64,000 bases of DNA, from the NCBI RefSeq assembly GCF_900631945.1, contig NZ_UZWE01000030.1:62001-126000 (forward strand). Reading direction: 5' to 3'. The position numbers were made by a program, and so were the translations under genes. This stretch comes from Paracoccus haematequi (GTDB taxonomy: Bacteria > Pseudomonadota > Alphaproteobacteria > Rhodobacterales > Rhodobacteraceae). The notes below the pieces were generated by a model. It saw nothing but the letters and a program-made list of their open reading frames with translations. It did no database searches and was not told the DNA's origin. This document shows, piece after piece, positions 61,957 to 64,000 of the stretch (position 1 is the stretch's first letter; each line of letters starts with the position of its first letter).

Positions 61957-62062
61957 CATCGCCCTCCCCTCATTATCGTGGTTTTCCTGATAACCGATCC
62001 CCTCGCGTCCGCACGAGAGGGACCATAAGCAAGGTAGTCTCAAGATTCCGTAGAAAATGCGC

Positions 62063-62128
62063 TTTGCCTTGGACAAATATCCTCGGGGGGGAACGCGCAA
62101 GGCGCGTGGGGGGGGCAGACAGCCCCCC
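62063..62128 (-). repeat. Composite 3' repeat, copy C
   Basis: Reading on the minus strand after the 8-oxoguanine deaminase stop, there is a hairpin GGGGGGC/GCCCCCC (62110-62128), a second small stem, then GAGGATATTTGTCCAAGGCAAA (62090 to 62063, quoted in two parts: GAGGATATTT and GTCCAAGGCAAA). This matches copy B almost base for base. Confidence 0.6.
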
Positions 62129-62130
62129 TG

Positions 62131-63480
62131 CTACCCCGCCAGACGCGCGACGGCCTTTTCGGCGCGCGCCCGCAGATCGCGCGGGTCGGCAGTCAGCAGC
62201 CGGTGATCGTCAACCACCGCCCGGCCCGCGACATAGACCGCGCGCGGTCGCACCGGAGCGCAGAAGATCAGCGCCGCGACCGGATCCCATTGCCCGGCCA
62301 GAGGCAGGTCCGACACATCCCACAGCACCAGATCGGCCTGCATCCCCGGCTTCAACGCCCCGATGTCGGACCGCCCCAGCACCCGCGCCCCGCCCAGAGT
62401 CGCGATCTCCAGCGCCTCGCGCGCGCCCATCGCGGCGGGACCGTCGCGCAGCCGCGCGACCAGCATGGCCTGCCGCGCCTCCAGCCCCAGATGGCTGCAA
62501 TCGTTGCTGGCCGATCCGTCCACGCCAAGGCCGACCGGCACCCCCGCATCCCGCATCGCCCGGACCGGGGCGATGCCGCTGGCCAGCCGGGCGTTGGAAC
62601 AGGGGCAATGCGCGACCCCGGTGCCGGTGCGGGCGAACAGGTCGATTTCCGGGGCCGACAGCTTGACGCAATGGGCGTGCCACACGTCGTCGCCGGTCCA
62701 GCCCAGGCTTTCCGCGTAATCGCCCGGCAGCATCCCGAAATTGTCCAGGGAATAGCGGATGTCCTCGTCATTCTCGGCCAGGTGGGTATGCAGGCGCACG
62801 CCCTTCTCCCGCGCCAGGATCGCCGCGTCGCGCATCAACTCGCGGCTGACCGAGAAGGGCGAACAGGGCGCAAGTCCCACCTGCACCATCGCGCCCTCGC
62901 CCGCGTCGTGGAAGGCGTCCACCACGCGTTCGCTGTCGCGCAGGATCGCGGCCTCGTCCTCGACCAGCGAATCCGGCGGCAGCCCGCCCTTGCTTTCGCC
63001 GATCGACATGGCTCCGCGCGTGGCGGTGAAGCGGATGCCGATCTTTTGCGCGGCCTCGATGCTGTCGTCCAGGCGCGACCCGTTGGGGTAAAGATACAGG
63101 TGGTCCGACGAACAGGTGCAGCCCGACAGGGCCAGTTCCGCCAGGCCCACTTCGGCCGACAAGCGGATGTCGTCGGGCGTCATCCGCGCCCAGATGGGAT
63201 AGAGCGTGCGCAGCCAGCCGAACAGCGCGGCGTCCTGGGCCGCGGGCACGGCGCGGGTCAGGGTCTGGAACAGGTGATGATGGGTGTTGACCAGCCCCGG
63301 CGTGACCACGCAGCCCGAGGCATCGACCACCTCGGCGCCGTCGCGCGGCAGGTTTTCACCCGCCGCGACGATCTTTCCATTCTCGACCAGGACATCGCCG
63401 CCCCGGATCTCGCGCCGGGCGTCGTCCATGGTGACGACGACCTCGGCGCCCCGGATCAGCGTTCTAGTGGTCCGCGACAT
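62131..63480 (-). CDS. 8-oxoguanine deaminase-type amidohydrolase
   Basis: This 449-residue amidohydrolase has the metal motif NTHHHLFQT (His 67 and 69) and 'HAHCVKLSAPEIDLFA', with 'VDGSASNDCSHL' near the end. The pattern fits the 8-oxoguanine deaminase (EC 3.5.4.32) group rather than guanine deaminase, which is encoded separately at 53518-54801. ATG 63480 (MSRTTRTLIRGAE) overlaps the permease end by 17 bases. Activity on 8-oxoguanine or isoguanine is inferred from family. Confidence 0.82.
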   Translation of the reverse strand: MSRTTRTLIRGAEVVVTMDDARREIRGGDVLVENGKIVAAGENLPRDGAEVVDASGCVVTPGLVNTHHHLFQTLTRAVPAAQDAALFGWLRTLYPIWARMTPDDIRLSAEVGLAELALSGCTCSSDHLYLYPNGSRLDDSIEAAQKIGIRFTATRGAMSIGESKGGLPPDSLVEDEAAILRDSERVVDAFHDAGEGAMVQVGLAPCSPFSVSRELMRDAAILAREKGVRLHTHLAENDEDIRYSLDNFGMLPGDYAESLGWTGDDVWHAHCVKLSAPEIDLFARTGTGVAHCPCSNARLASGIAPVRAMRDAGVPVGLGVDGSASNDCSHLGLEARQAMLVARLRDGPAAMGAREALEIATLGGARVLGRSDIGALKPGMQADLVLWDVSDLPLAGQWDPVAALIFCAPVRPRAVYVAGRAVVDDHRLLTADPRDLRARAEKAVARLAG

Positions 63481-64000
63481 GGCCCGCCTCGCGGATCGCG
63501 GCTTCGTCCACATGGGCCGCGCCGTTATAGAACCAGTTGAGGATCACCGCCGTGATCGCCGCCAGCAGGATGCCGGAATGGATCAGCGGGTGGATCGCGT
63601 GCGGCATCCACTGGTTGAAGTTCGGCGCCACCAGCGGGATCATCCCCATGCCCACCGAGATCGCGACGATGAACAGGTTGTGCCGGTTGGTCGCGAAATC
63701 GACCCGCGCCAGAATCCGCACGCCGGTCGCCGCGACCATGCCGAACATCACCAGCCCCGCGCCGCCCAGAACGGTCGTCGGCAGCGATTCCACCAAGGCG
63801 CCCATCTTCGGGATCAGCCCCAGCACGATCATGATCGCGCCCCCCGCCACGCAGACGAAGCGCGACCGGATGCCCGTCACGCCGACAAGGCCGACGTTCT
63901 GGGAAAACGACGTATAGGGGAAGGTGTTGAAGATCCCGCCGATCACGGTTCCCAGCCCATCCGCGCGCAGGCCGGCGGCCAGGGATTTCTGCTCCAGCGG
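63464..64000 (-). CDS. Nucleobase:cation symporter (purine/urate permease), partial
   Basis: The last 178 residues of a NCS2-type permease are open to the window edge (the 5' end is missing). 'GIFNTFPYTSFSQNVGLVGVTGIRSRFV' (quoted as FNTFPYTSFSQNVGLVG) and 'LPTTVLGGAGLVMFGMVAATGVRIL' (quoted as GGAGLVMFGMVAATGVR) are the family signatures, with four membrane spans. It belongs to the UacT/XanQ/UraA group, and context points to urate or xanthine uptake. It overlaps the downstream deaminase by 17 bases. Confidence 0.85.
   Translation of the reverse strand, partial: PLEQKSLAAGLRADGLGTVIGGIFNTFPYTSFSQNVGLVGVTGIRSRFVCVAGGAIMIVLGLIPKMGALVESLPTTVLGGAGLVMFGMVAATGVRILARVDFATNRHNLFIVAISVGMGMIPLVAPNFNQWMPHAIHPLIHSGILLAAITAVILNWFYNGAAHVDEAAIREAGHVADH

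Overview
The window looks like chromosomal DNA of a GC-rich alphaproteobacterium of the Rhodobacteraceae, most like Paracoccus. The supporting signs are strong GC bias at third codon positions, an F1-only atpHAGDC cluster, a CarD/FdxA/S4/SUV3-like helicase cluster, a two-gene methionine synthase, a cytochrome-c-type urate oxidase (PuuD) and a FYDLN-acid zinc-ribbon protein. These assignments rest on reading protein motifs, not on database searches. Most of the window is ordinary core genome. I see no CRISPR array, no intact mobile element and no recognisable defence system, and I do not claim a new system where I cannot show one.

Layout. 1-1430: a degenerate prophage edge (three small phage-type genes and the C-terminal stump of a tyrosine recombinase) abutting the 3' end of tRNA-Arg(TCT). 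1471-6542: a GNAT acetyltransferase, then carD, fdxA, an S4 RNA-binding protein and a SUV3-like helicase, all on the minus strand. 6546-14314: a TPR protein, SCP2 protein and hydrolase, then the minus-strand phoH-ybeY-corC and alr-mlaE-mlaF runs and nadK. 14481-21200: glyA, a DMT exporter, a lysE/argP divergent pair, an IS3 relic, class II DAHP synthase and a GlxA-type regulator. 21256-26148: atpHAGDC. 26631-36624: a methyltransferase, gloB, clpA, pabC, pabB, mfd and a small membrane protein. 36708-43324: hemB, an AT-rich island, a SYLF lipoprotein, a GntR regulator with a perfect operator, a YgjP-type metallopeptidase, a FYDLN protein, guaB and an outer-membrane FadL-type protein. 43426-47967: an uncharacterised P-loop ATPase, metA, ppk2, an SDR and an orphan solute-binding protein. 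48042-53441: the split metH and manC. 53518-64000: a purine-catabolism island.

How genes work together. The purine island can carry guanine (GuaD) to xanthine, xanthine to urate (XdhAB, with XdhC for cofactor insertion), urate to 5-hydroxyisourate (PuuD) and on to OHCU (UraH). It also has a second amidohydrolase of the 8-oxoguanine deaminase type, a LysR regulator and the end of a purine or urate permease. Its oddest feature is that XdhC and GuaD form one 670-residue reading frame. Methionine synthesis is represented by MetA, which carries the glutamate associated with acetyl-CoA use, and by a MetH divided exactly between its homocysteine and pterin modules, with a perfect inverted repeat upstream. 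A composite 3' element (a hairpin followed by GGATATTT) recurs after at least three genes between 47 and 62 kb.
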